This document shows positions 1 through 7,758 of a DNA stretch of 40,627 nucleotides, piece after piece. Each line of letters starts with the position of its first letter. The first letter of the stretch is position 1. A program made the translations under genes and the position numbers. Under the pieces are notes generated by a model. The model was not told the origin of the DNA and did no database searches. It was given only the letters and a program-made list of their open reading frames with translations. The DNA is from Modestobacter muralis. Its GTDB lineage: Bacteria > Actinomycetota > Actinomycetes > Mycobacteriales > Geodermatophilaceae. Location: positions 1 to 40,627 of the forward strand of contig NZ_JAAGWH010000024.1 in the NCBI RefSeq assembly GCF_010682105.1, given 5' to 3'.

Positions 1-21
1 GCCGCGCTCTCGCCGGCCTGA
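1..21 (+). CDS. possible 3' end of an upstream gene (partial)
   Basis: Frame 1 reads six codons and then TGA at 19-21, and a perfect 17-bp hairpin follows nine bases later. That arrangement fits the tail of a gene lying mainly outside the window. Nothing can be said about its product, and the reading frame itself is inferred only from the stop-hairpin spacing. Confidence 0.3.
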   Translation, partial: AALSPA

Positions 22-29
22 CCGGGACC

Positions 30-69
30 CCGGCCGGCGTCCCCGCTCCCGTGCGGGGACGCCGGCCGG
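30..69. terminator. strong hairpin, probable terminator
   Basis: Two perfect 17-base complementary arms (30-46 and 53-69) enclose a 6-base loop. There is no T-run, as is common for actinobacterial terminators. It separates the gene to the left of the window from the glycosyltransferase that starts at 138. Confidence 0.65.
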
Positions 70-137
70 CTGCCGCTCGCACCCGGGTCGACGCGCCGTC
101 CCGTGGTCCAGCCCCGTTCGTCGACGAGGGAGTCGTC

Positions 138-1277
138 ATGCGCATCCTGCTGCTGTCCCACTCACCGAACGACCCGGACGGTGGGGCGTCGCGGATCTAC
201 CACGTCCTCTCGGCGGGTCTGCGGGCTCGCGGGCACGACGTCGAGGTGCGGCACCAGGAGGACTACGGCCTGCCGGCCGGGCGGCTCCCGCGGCTGCTCG
301 TCGAGCGGGTGGCCCTGCCGCAGTGGATCAGCCGGTCGGCGCGCAGCGCGCTGCCGGAGGAGCACGACGTGGTGATGGCCTCTGGCGGGACCACGTACCC
401 GCTGTTCCGGCGGTTGCGGACCGCCGGCGGACGCCGCCCGCTGCTGGTGAGCCACGCCCATGGCATGTCGGTCTACGACCGGATCGCCAACCTCGGCGAG
501 GCGCGGCTGGGCCACTTCCCCGCCTCGGCGGCCTACCGTGCCGCCTCCGCCCCGTTCTCCGACTGGTGGGAGTACCGCGGGGTGGCGGCCGCCGACGTCA
601 CGGTGGTGCAGAACCTGCGGGACCTGGACCAGCTGCGGTCCCGGGGCACCGTCGTCCACGTCCCGGCGGCGGTGCACCCCGAGCTGCTCGCCGGCAGTGC
701 GGTCATCACCCCGCTGGACCAGCGCGTCCCGGGTCAGGTGCTGTGGTTCGGCACCTGGGAGTCACGCAAGGGCGCCTGGTACGTGCCGCGCGCGTTCCGT
801 CGGCTCCGCGAGGCCGTCCCGGCTGCCCGGCTGGTCATCGGCGGGACGGGCAGGAGCCACGCCGACCTCGCCGCGCACTTCGACCCCCCCGACCGGGACG
901 CGATCACCGTGCTGCCCCGGGTCAGCCGGGCCGAGCAGATGCAGCTGATGAACCAGAGCCAGGTCTTCCTGTTCCCCTCGCTGTCGGAGGGGTTCGGGCT
1001 CGCCCTGCCCGAGGCGATGTCCTTCGGGCTCGCCGCGGTCACCTCTCCGGTGGGCTTCGCGGCCGACCACCTCACCGACGGCGTCGACGCCCGCGTCGTC
1101 CCCGCCACCGCCGAGCACCTGGGCGCGGCGCTGGTGCAGCTGGTGACCGACGACGACGTCCGGGTGCGGATCGGCACCCGGGGCCGGGAGACGGCCCGGG
1201 CGTTCACCCCCGACCGGATGGTCGACGGCTACGACCGGCTGTTCCGCGAGCACGCAGGGAGCCGGGTCACCGTCTGA
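138..1277 (+). CDS. GT4-family glycosyltransferase
   Basis: A 379-residue GT-B glycosyltransferase of family 4, expected to transfer a sugar from a nucleotide donor to a lipid-linked glycan on the cytoplasmic face. The N-terminus has the usual beta strand followed by a glycine-rich loop (RILLLSHSPNDPDGGAS). The C-terminal donor domain holds the E-x7-E motif, E284 and E292, within SEGFGLALPEAMSFG. The ATG at 138 is chosen over the upstream GTG at 51 because the fold begins there and GAGGGAG lies just upstream; the GTG at 51 also lies inside the hairpin. It converges on the flippase that ends at 1284. Donor and acceptor cannot be told from sequence. Confidence 0.9.
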   Translation: MRILLLSHSPNDPDGGASRIYHVLSAGLRARGHDVEVRHQEDYGLPAGRLPRLLVERVALPQWISRSARSALPEEHDVVMASGGTTYPLFRRLRTAGGRRPLLVSHAHGMSVYDRIANLGEARLGHFPASAAYRAASAPFSDWWEYRGVAAADVTVVQNLRDLDQLRSRGTVVHVPAAVHPELLAGSAVITPLDQRVPGQVLWFGTWESRKGAWYVPRAFRRLREAVPAARLVIGGTGRSHADLAAHFDPPDRDAITVLPRVSRAEQMQLMNQSQVFLFPSLSEGFGLALPEAMSFGLAAVTSPVGFAADHLTDGVDARVVPATAEHLGAALVQLVTDDDVRVRIGTRGRETARAFTPDRMVDGYDRLFREHAGSRVTV

Positions 1278-1283
1278 CGGTGC

Positions 1284-2678
1284 TCACCGCGCGGGGACCC
1301 GTGTGGAGCCCCCGCCCGCGGCGGTGTGGTCCAGGTCCGCGGTCGAGGGCGGCTCGGCGTCGACCTCCCGGCGGCCCAGCCGGATCGCCTGCACCATGAG
1401 CAGCCAGGTCACCGGGATGACCAGCCCGGCGGCGACGGCGAACCCGATGGCCGCGCCGGTGGCGCCGTCGAGCAGGACGCCGGCCGCGGCCAGCCCCACG
1501 ATCAGCGGGCCCAGCACGATGCTGGCCCGCAGCAGCAGGTTCGACCTGTTCAGCGCACGCATCACCGCGCCGGCACCGGTCGCCGCGCTGACGAGGCAGA
1601 TGAAGGCGATCAACCAGGGCAGCACGGCGCGGGCGCTCGGCCAGGTCTCGCCCAGCAGGAAGACGCCCGCGCGCTCGGGCAGCAGCAGGAGCACCGCGCC
1701 CCAGCAGAGGTCCACGACGACGAGCAGCAGGCTGATGCCCGCCGCTGCGCGGACCAGCCCGCCGGGGGACAGGCGCCGGCGCACGATCTCGGGCACTGCG
1801 AAGGCGCTCGCCGCGAAGCCGATGATGTTGAGCGGTCCGAGCAGCGTCTGGGCCGCTCGCATCGCCCCGACGTCCTCGACCGCCCCCAGCGCCGCGATCA
1901 GGACGAAGGCGATCTGGGTGCTGCCCATGGTGGCCAGGGAGTTGGCCAGCGACGGCGTGCTGACCTCGCGGTGCCCGGTGAACCACCAGCGGGCGGTGCG
2001 CAGCGTCGGGGCGGAACGGTTCTGCGCCACGCCCACCAGCGCGGAGAGGACGGCCGCGCCGCCCCAGACCGCCACGAAGGGCAGCACCGTGTCCACGCCC
2101 AGCAGCAGCAGCGTGCCGATGCCGACGGCCTGCAGCACGATCCACGACGTGTCGTTGAGGAACGCCTGCACCGGGGTGCCGCGGCTGATGAACACCGTGC
2201 GCCAGCAGTCCTGCAGCACGAAGCCCGGCAGGAGCACGCCCACGGTCAGCAGCACCGCGCGCAGGGGCTCGTCGGAGGTCAGCGCCACCGCGACGGCCAC
2301 GAGCGCGCAGACGAGACCGACCAGCACGGCCCCGCCCGCGGCGGCCGAGCTGGCCCGCACGTGCTCCGACCGCCGGCTGCCCGAGTACCGGATCACGACG
2401 ACCTCGCCGTTCACCGACTGGGACAGCGACAGCACCAGGCTGTAGATGGTGAAGGCGAGGGCGAACGCGCCGTAGTCGGTGGGGGAGATGGTCCGCGCCA
2501 GGACGATGGTCAGGCCGGCGTTGGCCAGGCTCGACACGGCCTGGTCGGCGATCACCCAGAACGCCCGTGACCGGGTCGACGACCGGCCCTCGGGTGCGGT
2601 CGCCGGGTTCTCCTGGCCGGGGGAGGCGGGGTCGCGTGCGGTGCGGCTCGCGGCCGCCCCGTTCTCACGTGTGGTCAC
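1284..2678 (-). CDS. oligosaccharide flippase, Wzx-like
   Basis: A polytopic membrane protein of 464 residues with hydrophobic segments along its whole length, including an N-terminal stretch (FWVIADQAVSSLANAGLTIV) typical of polysaccharide-biosynthesis MATE/MOP flippases. It should move undecaprenyl-linked repeat units across the membrane. The GTG at 2678 is preferred because a GGGAG ribosome-binding site lies a few bases upstream; a longer open frame to 2906 looks like non-coding GC-rich sequence. The first ~45 residues are hydrophilic. A second flippase (24918-26276) has the same layout, so this locus carries two Wzx-type proteins but only one recognisable polymerase. Confidence 0.88.
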   Translation of the reverse strand: MTTRENGAAASRTARDPASPGQENPATAPEGRSSTRSRAFWVIADQAVSSLANAGLTIVLARTISPTDYGAFALAFTIYSLVLSLSQSVNGEVVVIRYSGSRRSEHVRASSAAAGGAVLVGLVCALVAVAVALTSDEPLRAVLLTVGVLLPGFVLQDCWRTVFISRGTPVQAFLNDTSWIVLQAVGIGTLLLLGVDTVLPFVAVWGGAAVLSALVGVAQNRSAPTLRTARWWFTGHREVSTPSLANSLATMGSTQIAFVLIAALGAVEDVGAMRAAQTLLGPLNIIGFAASAFAVPEIVRRRLSPGGLVRAAAGISLLLVVVDLCWGAVLLLLPERAGVFLLGETWPSARAVLPWLIAFICLVSAATGAGAVMRALNRSNLLLRASIVLGPLIVGLAAAGVLLDGATGAAIGFAVAAGLVIPVTWLLMVQAIRLGRREVDAEPPSTADLDHTAAGGGSTRVPAR

Positions 2679-2784
2679 CGGACTCCCTGCTGTACCTGTG
2701 CGGCGGCCGTTGTGCGGGCGCCCTGTCCGGTGACCGACGGTAGCTGCGACCAGCGGGGAACGGGCGCCGATGCACCCGAACGGG

Positions 2785-3873
2785 TCACCGGACGGCGGAG
2801 GACCAGGCCCCCTGCAGCATCGACAGCGACTGGGGGGTGTCCTGCAGGGTCTGACCAACGCCGGCGTCGGGGGAGTTGAAGTAGACGAGGTACTCGGCCT
2901 CCTCACGGGCCGCCCAGTCCAACACCAGGGCCACGTAGGGCGGGAAGTCGCCCAGGCCCTGCATCTGCTCGTCGCCGCCGTCGGCCTTGTCGGCGACGTT
3001 GCCCCACTCGGCCATCGCCACGCCCTTGCCGTGGGACCGGGCGAACTGGGTGAACCGGTCCAGCTGCTGGCCGAGCAGCGCGAGCAGCTCGGCGTCGCTG
3101 GGCGTCGAGCTGCCCCAGCGCTGCCCGTAGGCGTCCAGGGCCATCAGGTCGACGAGGTCGTCGCCGGGGTAGAACTCCTCGTAGTCCGCGCCGTCGGCGT
3201 TCGGTGAGAAGACGACGGACAGCGTCTGACCGGGCCGGGCGCCGGCGGCGAAGCCCTCGCGGATCAGCGGCACGGCGTGGGCCCAGGCGGCCTTGAACAG
3301 CTCCCGGTCGATCCCGTCGGACATCGGGCGCAGGTTCATCTCCCACCACACCCGGGCGTAGACGGTCGCCGGTGAGGCCGCGGCGAGCCGGGTGCCCATC
3401 GAGCGGTAGTCGGCGTCCCGGGCGCCCGAGGCGGCTTCGCGGAGCAGGTCGTCGAAGGGGGTGTCGGAGTCGTGCGGCACCAGCGGCACCCCGATGTCGG
3501 CCGCGCCGTCGGGGTGCTCGGCGACGTAGGCGACGTAGGTCGGGTTGTCGGTCAGCCACTGGCCCAGGGCCAGGTTCTCCCAGGAGTCCCGGGCCATCCA
3601 GGTGCCGATGACCGACTGCTCGACCCCGGGCACCGCGTCGGCGCTCCAGCCCATCGCCGTCCCGACCAGCTCACCGGCTGCCGGCGCCGTGGCGCCCAGC
3701 TCCGTCGACGGCGAGGACGGTGAGGACGGCGCGGGCGCCGAGGTCGTCTCGGACCCGCTGCACGCGGTCAGGACGAGGGCGAGCGCGGCGATCGAGGCGC
3801 TCGCCCAGCGCCGGGGCCGTCGGGTGACCCGGCGCGGGTGGACTCCGGATCGCGCGGGGGTCGGGGAGGACAT
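2785..3873 (-). CDS. GH26-like glycoside hydrolase, lipoprotein
   Basis: A 362-residue secreted lipoprotein. The N-terminus has arginines, a hydrophobic run (SIAALALVLTAC) and a lipobox, then a Ser/Pro/Thr linker. The rest resembles the clan A glycosidase fold of GH26: the probable acid/base is E178 in WWEMN and the probable nucleophile is E289 in AEWG. It is the most divergent of three such proteins here (others at 18158 and 22641). The ATG at 3873 is chosen because the signal peptide starts there; no SD is seen but GATACT lies seven bases upstream, fitting a leaderless transcript. It probably trims, cleaves or remodels the polysaccharide made by the locus; mannan specificity should not be assumed. 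Confidence 0.8.
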   Translation of the reverse strand: MSSPTPARSGVHPRRVTRRPRRWASASIAALALVLTACSGSETTSAPAPSSPSSPSTELGATAPAAGELVGTAMGWSADAVPGVEQSVIGTWMARDSWENLALGQWLTDNPTYVAYVAEHPDGAADIGVPLVPHDSDTPFDDLLREAASGARDADYRSMGTRLAAASPATVYARVWWEMNLRPMSDGIDRELFKAAWAHAVPLIREGFAAGARPGQTLSVVFSPNADGADYEEFYPGDDLVDLMALDAYGQRWGSSTPSDAELLALLGQQLDRFTQFARSHGKGVAMAEWGNVADKADGGDEQMQGLGDFPPYVALVLDWAAREEAEYLVYFNSPDAGVGQTLQDTPQSLSMLQGAWSSAVR

Positions 3874-3880
3874 GACGGTG

Positions 3881-3886
3881 AGTATC
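3881..3886 (-). promoter_or_regulatory. candidate -10 of a leaderless transcript
   Basis: GATACT on the minus strand lies 7 nt before the ATG of the lipoprotein gene starting at 3873, which has no SD. It keeps A at position 2 and T at position 6, the two best-conserved bases of actinobacterial -10 elements. Confidence 0.4.
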
Positions 3887-3961
3887 CCCGACCGGGTGGT
3901 CGGACGGTCCCTCAGACGGGTGAAGCCGCGACGGACCGCCTCCATCCAGCAGGGTCCCGAT

Positions 3962-3967
3962 TACGCT
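3962..3967 (+). promoter_or_regulatory. candidate -10 for the GT2 gene at 3976
   Basis: TACGCT lies 8 nt before the GTG at 3976, and no SD precedes that start. Transcription would begin at or within a base or two of the GTG. The promoter is almost back to back with the one for the minus-strand lipoprotein. Confidence 0.4.
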
Positions 3968-3975
3968 ACGTCGTC

Positions 3976-5034
3976 GTGAGCAGCGATTCGATGTCCGGCA
4001 CACCGCCCCTGACCACAGTCGCGGCAGGGTCCGAGCGCGTCTCGGTGATCGTCCCCTCACGTGACGAGGTCCACAACCTGCCCCGCGTGCTGGCGATGAT
4101 CGCCGCGCAGACCCTCCGGCCCGACGAGCTGGTCATCGCCGACGGCATGTCCACCGACGGCAGCCGTGAGCTCCTCGCCGCCGCCGAGGCCGGCGGCATC
4201 CCGGTGCGCGTCGTCGACAACCCCGACCGCATCGTCCCCGCGGGGCTCAACCGTGCCCTGGAGGCGGCCACCGGCGACATCGTCGCGCGGATGGACACCC
4301 ACGCCGACTACCAGCCCGACTACCTCGAGCAGGTCGTCGGCTTCCTCCGCGCCCACCCCGAGGTGGACGCGGTGGGCGGTGCGATGGCGACCGCCGGGCG
4401 CGGGCCCTGGGGCACCGCGATCGCGGCCACGCTGTCCCGTCCCTTCGGGCTCGGTGGTGCCCGGCACCGGGTGGGCGGCGAGGCCGGCCCCATCCAGCAC
4501 GTGTTCTCCGGGTGCTACCGGCGCGAGGTCCTGCTCCGTGCCGGTGGCTGGGACGAGCGGTTCATCGCCAACGAGGACTTCGAGGCCGACCTTCGGGTGG
4601 CCGAGACCGGGGGCACCCTCTGGCTCCACCCGGCTGCCCGGTCCACCTGGTACGTCCGCACCTCACCGGCCGCGCTGGCCAAGCAGATGTGGCGGTACGG
4701 CCACTACAAGGGCCTGACCCTGCACGTGCACCCGGACTCCCTGCGACTGCGCCAGCTGGTCCCCCCGGCGGTGGTCGTCGCGCTGGCCGTCGCGCTGATC
4801 GCCAGGCCGGCACTGGGAGCGGTGGTCACCGCCGCCTACCTCCTCGTCGCCGGAGCCGCGGGCGCCCGGGCCGCCGCCGCGGACGGTGCCTCGCCGCTGC
4901 GGGGCGCGTGCGTGCCCGCGATCGTCCACCTGTCCTGGGGCGCCGGCCTGATCGCGGGCTTCGTGCGCTTCGCCGGTGCCCGTGGGACGAAGATCACCGC
5001 GGGCCGTACGGCGGCCGCGGCGAGCCACCGCTGA
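3976..5034 (+). CDS. GT2 glycosyltransferase, ExoA-like, with C-terminal membrane segments
   Basis: A 352-residue GT-A family 2 transferase. The core begins VSVIVPSRDE, followed by a DGMSTDGS loop, the metal-binding motif DTHAD, and the GGWDERFIANEDFE stretch typical of succinoglycan ExoA-type enzymes. The C-terminal quarter has two or three hydrophobic segments that should anchor it at the membrane. It should add a sugar to the lipid-linked repeat unit. The GTG at 3976 is preferred because a -10-like TACGCT sits just upstream; an ATG at 3991 is an alternative. The protein at 13529-14575 is a paralog of the same layout. Confidence 0.88.
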   Translation: MSSDSMSGTPPLTTVAAGSERVSVIVPSRDEVHNLPRVLAMIAAQTLRPDELVIADGMSTDGSRELLAAAEAGGIPVRVVDNPDRIVPAGLNRALEAATGDIVARMDTHADYQPDYLEQVVGFLRAHPEVDAVGGAMATAGRGPWGTAIAATLSRPFGLGGARHRVGGEAGPIQHVFSGCYRREVLLRAGGWDERFIANEDFEADLRVAETGGTLWLHPAARSTWYVRTSPAALAKQMWRYGHYKGLTLHVHPDSLRLRQLVPPAVVVALAVALIARPALGAVVTAAYLLVAGAAGARAAAADGASPLRGACVPAIVHLSWGAGLIAGFVRFAGARGTKITAGRTAAAASHR

Positions 5035-5113
5035 GGCGACGTCGCCCCGGGCCGGCGGCCGGCTGCGGCCGTCCCGGTCCGGCGCACGTGAGCGCCCGGT
5101 GCCCCGCCCTCAC

Positions 5114-5119
5114 TAGGGT
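5114..5119 (+). promoter_or_regulatory. -10 element of a leaderless transcript
   Basis: TAGGGT lies exactly 6 nt before the ATG at 5126, which has no SD. This is the spacing expected when transcription starts at the first base of the start codon. Confidence 0.6.
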
Positions 5120-5125
5120 CGCCTG

Positions 5126-6010
5126 ATGCACGTCCACGTCCTGTACCGGACCCACGCCGGGTCCAACAGCAAGCCGCGCCCCTCCTGGTTCGACCGTCGC
5201 ACCGCCTGGGAGTCGCTGTGCGCGAGCCTGGCGCAGGTACCCGACGTGACCGTCACCGCCGTCGTCGACGGGAGCCTGCCGCCGGAGCTGGTCGCCCCGT
5301 TGCGCTCGGTCGAGCAGGTGACGGTGCGCGGCGGGCAGGCCTCGTCGTCCTTCCGGCGCGCCCTGACGCTGGCCGGGCAGCTGGCCGACCGGGCGCCGGA
5401 GGACACGCTCTTCTGGCTGGCCGAGGACGACTACCTCTACCGGCCCGAGGCGATGAGCAGCCTGCTGGCGGCCGCAGCGGCCGTCCCCTCGGCCGACTAC
5501 CTCACGCTGCACACGCCCGACGACGCGGCCTGGCACGCCACGCACCCCAGCCAGCCGGACCCGCAGCCCCCGTCGCTCGCCGGCGGACCGGTGCAGGCCG
5601 GGAGCGCCACCTGGCAGCGGATCGGCAAGACGACGTCCACCTTCGGCGTCCGGGCCGCCGCCCTGCGCGAGGACCGCTGGCTGATGGACCTGGGCAGCCG
5701 GGTGGGCGCGCCCTTCGACATGGCGACCTGGCACGCCCTGCAGGGCTGGCAGCCCTTCCCGTGGGCGCACGTGCTGGACGACGTCGACCGGACGCCGGGC
5801 CTGCGCGGGTCGGCGAAGGTGGTGGCCAAGCCGGTGATGCGCTCGGTGCTGAACGTGGTGAGCCGGCGGGTGGCCCGGGAGCGCGTGCTCCTCGCGCCGA
5901 CCGAGGACCTGGCCGTGCACATGGAGCTGGCCCAGGTGACGGACGACGCGGCCTGGGCCACGCTGGCCCGGGACACCGCCACCGACGCCGGCCGCCCCGC
6001 CGCCTCCTGA
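5126..6010 (+). CDS. unclassified transferase-like protein with EDDYLY motif (copy 1)
   Basis: A 294-residue soluble protein that I cannot place in a named family. It opens with a short strand and loop (VLYRTHAGSNSKPRPSWFDR) and has FWLAEDDYLYRPEAM around residue 100, resembling the strand plus acidic metal-binding site of GT-A transferases. A second protein at 23775-24689 shares the opening (LFRSHGGENQKGRPDWF), FSEDDYLYQPDSF and the order of the later blocks, so the two are paralogs. Position among glycosyltransferases suggests a role in adding a sugar or decoration to the polysaccharide; this is inference. It appears to be leaderless (TAGGGT 6 nt upstream of the ATG). Confidence 0.75.
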   Translation: MHVHVLYRTHAGSNSKPRPSWFDRRTAWESLCASLAQVPDVTVTAVVDGSLPPELVAPLRSVEQVTVRGGQASSSFRRALTLAGQLADRAPEDTLFWLAEDDYLYRPEAMSSLLAAAAAVPSADYLTLHTPDDAAWHATHPSQPDPQPPSLAGGPVQAGSATWQRIGKTTSTFGVRAAALREDRWLMDLGSRVGAPFDMATWHALQGWQPFPWAHVLDDVDRTPGLRGSAKVVAKPVMRSVLNVVSRRVARERVLLAPTEDLAVHMELAQVTDDAAWATLARDTATDAGRPAAS

Positions 6011-6013
6011 CCC

Positions 6014-6055
6014 GGGCGGCCCCGCCGCCTGTCCACTCGGGCGGCCGGGCCGCCC
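6014..6055. terminator. tandem GC hairpins between convergent genes
   Basis: Two short hairpins lie back to back: GGCGGC/GCCGCC (6015-6029) and GGGCGGC/GCCGCCC (6039-6055), each with a 3-base loop. They fill the gap between convergent genes ending at 6010 and 6078 and could stop transcription from both sides. Confidence 0.5.
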
Positions 6056-6077
6056 CGCGACCCCGGCGGCGGGCCGG

Positions 6078-7235
6078 TCAGGCCGGGGTGCCGCCCTGCA
6101 GCTGGGCCAGCAGCGGCTGCACGGCCGCGCGCCAGCTGTGGTCGGCGTCGACCGCCTCCGCCCCCTGCAGGCCGAGCCGCTCACTGCGCGCCGGGTCGGT
6201 GAGCAGCGCAGCCACCTCGCGGGCCATCTGCGCCGGGTCGTCGGCGACGACGACGCCGCGGCCGACGAGGTCCTCGAGGCCCTCGACCCCGATGGCCGTC
6301 GACACGACCGGGCGGCCGGCGGCGAGCGCCTCCAGGATCTTCAACCGGGAACCACCGCCGGCCAGCAGCGGGGCGAGCGCGACCCGGGTGCGGGCGTACC
6401 AGGGGTCCAGGTCCGGCACCGTCCCGGTGACCTCGACGGAGGCACCGGCCAGGGCGCGCACCTCGTCGGTCGGGTTGCGGCCCACCAGCTGCAGGCGCGC
6501 GTCGGGCACGTCGGCGACGACTCGCGGCCACACCTCGGTGCAGAACCACACCGCCGCCTGGACGTTGGGCGTCCACGACAGCAGGGCCACGAAGCTCGCG
6601 ACCGGACCCTCGGCCGCCGGGAGCGGGCGGGAGGCGTCCCAGGCGTTGGGGACCACCACGACACGGGGGTGCGAGACCAGCTCCTGCAGCGCGGTGCGGT
6701 CACCGTCGCTGACGACGGCGATGACGTCGACGTCGGTCACCCGGCGCTCCATCGCACGGAGGGCCCGCGCCTCCGCGGCGAGCACGACCCGGCGCAGGCC
6801 GGAGGAGGTGCGCGCCGTGCGGGCCGTCAGGGAGGACTCGATGTTGTGCATGTCGAGCACCCGGTGCCCGGCGCGGAGCCCGCGCGCGTAGGGCAGCAGC
6901 TGCACGTGCTCGACGAGCAGCACGTCGGTGTCCTCCTCGACCGCCTCGGCGACCTGGCGGGCCAGCTCGCCGTCCCAGAAGCGGGCGGCGGTGAGCGAGC
7001 GGCTGCGGGCCAGCCCGCCGGCCAGGTCGGCCGGGCGACGGCGCAGCGGGACGGCGCGCACGTCGATGCCCTCGGCGGTCAGCGCGGCGACGTCCTCGTC
7101 GGGACCGGCGAAGGCGCACAGGGTGACCGGCCCGAGCTCGCGCAGCGCACGGACGATCCCCAGCGTCCGGCGCTTGTCACCGCTGTTGGGAGGGGTGGGG
7201 ACGAACTTGGCGACGACGACGCTGCGCACGGGCAC
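6078..7235 (-). CDS. GT4-family glycosyltransferase
   Basis: A 385-residue GT-B transferase. The N-terminal domain starts with VVVAKFVPTPPNSGDKRRT, a donor/acceptor loop seen in many exopolysaccharide GT4 enzymes, and the C-terminal domain has GGGSRLKILEALAAGRPVV, the nucleotide-sugar binding region. No membrane span is present, so it acts at the cytoplasmic face. The GTG at 7235 has an AAGG-like ribosome-binding site, and TACGTT at 7266-7271 (minus strand) is a candidate -10 giving a short leader that contains a small GGGGATCCCC palindrome. Sugar specificity is unknown. Confidence 0.88.
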   Translation of the reverse strand: MPVRSVVVAKFVPTPPNSGDKRRTLGIVRALRELGPVTLCAFAGPDEDVAALTAEGIDVRAVPLRRRPADLAGGLARSRSLTAARFWDGELARQVAEAVEEDTDVLLVEHVQLLPYARGLRAGHRVLDMHNIESSLTARTARTSSGLRRVVLAAEARALRAMERRVTDVDVIAVVSDGDRTALQELVSHPRVVVVPNAWDASRPLPAAEGPVASFVALLSWTPNVQAAVWFCTEVWPRVVADVPDARLQLVGRNPTDEVRALAGASVEVTGTVPDLDPWYARTRVALAPLLAGGGSRLKILEALAAGRPVVSTAIGVEGLEDLVGRGVVVADDPAQMAREVAALLTDPARSERLGLQGAEAVDADHSWRAAVQPLLAQLQGGTPA

Positions 7236-7758
7236 ACCTTCAGCTCAGGAGCGGGGATCCCCGGCAACGTAGCCCGCGCCGAGCCGTGAGCACGGGTCCG
7301 GACCGGCCGTCTCACCCGGTGAGGCGAGCCCGCGGCCGACTCGAGCCGGCTCCGTTGCGGGTCGACTCCAGCGCCGACGCCACACCAGGCCTCGCGGCGG
7401 TCGCTCCGTGCACCGCACCGGTTACCCCGATCGGGTGTACCTGTAGATCGACCCGCTGTCCTCCCTCGCCGTGAGTCACCTCACGACACACAGCCGATTC
7501 CTGGGACTCGCTGGGCAGTCCGCCCCACCGGGCCGCGAGTCGTGACGCATGGTGATCGTCCGAGCCCCCCCTGCCACGTCGTTCGCCCGGACGGGTAAGC
7601 GCGGGTCGCGTGTGGCCTCCTGGCGCCAGGGCGCTGGGGCAGCAAGAACCGCCCCATCTCCGCTACGTTCACGCTGGTCGGTCGAACAAAGACGTTTTCC
7701 GGCGCAGTCAGACCGCGTGTGCCGCGCGGTCTCCGCCGAGCACACCGGGGGCTACTCA
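7236..7758. other. 523-bp intergenic region upstream of the initiating transferase
   Basis: No convincing gene is present; small open frames here lack homology and good starts. It contains the promoter of the GT4 gene to the left and probably that of the initiating transferase (candidate -10 TACGTT at 7664-7669), implying a leader of about 80 nt. An imperfect palindrome centred on CCCGATCGGG with GGT/ACC ends (7420-7441) could bind a regulator. The last 150 bases are less GC-rich than the flanking genes. Confidence 0.5.

Noticed and set aside
2679-2906. N-terminal extension of flippase 1
   Set aside because: The extra residues are Pro/Arg/Cys-rich with no family likeness, and a good SD precedes the GTG at 2678.
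7286-7745. Small frames in the gap before the initiating transferase
   Set aside because: No SD, no leaderless -10 at the right distance, no motif, and composition unlike neighbouring proteins.
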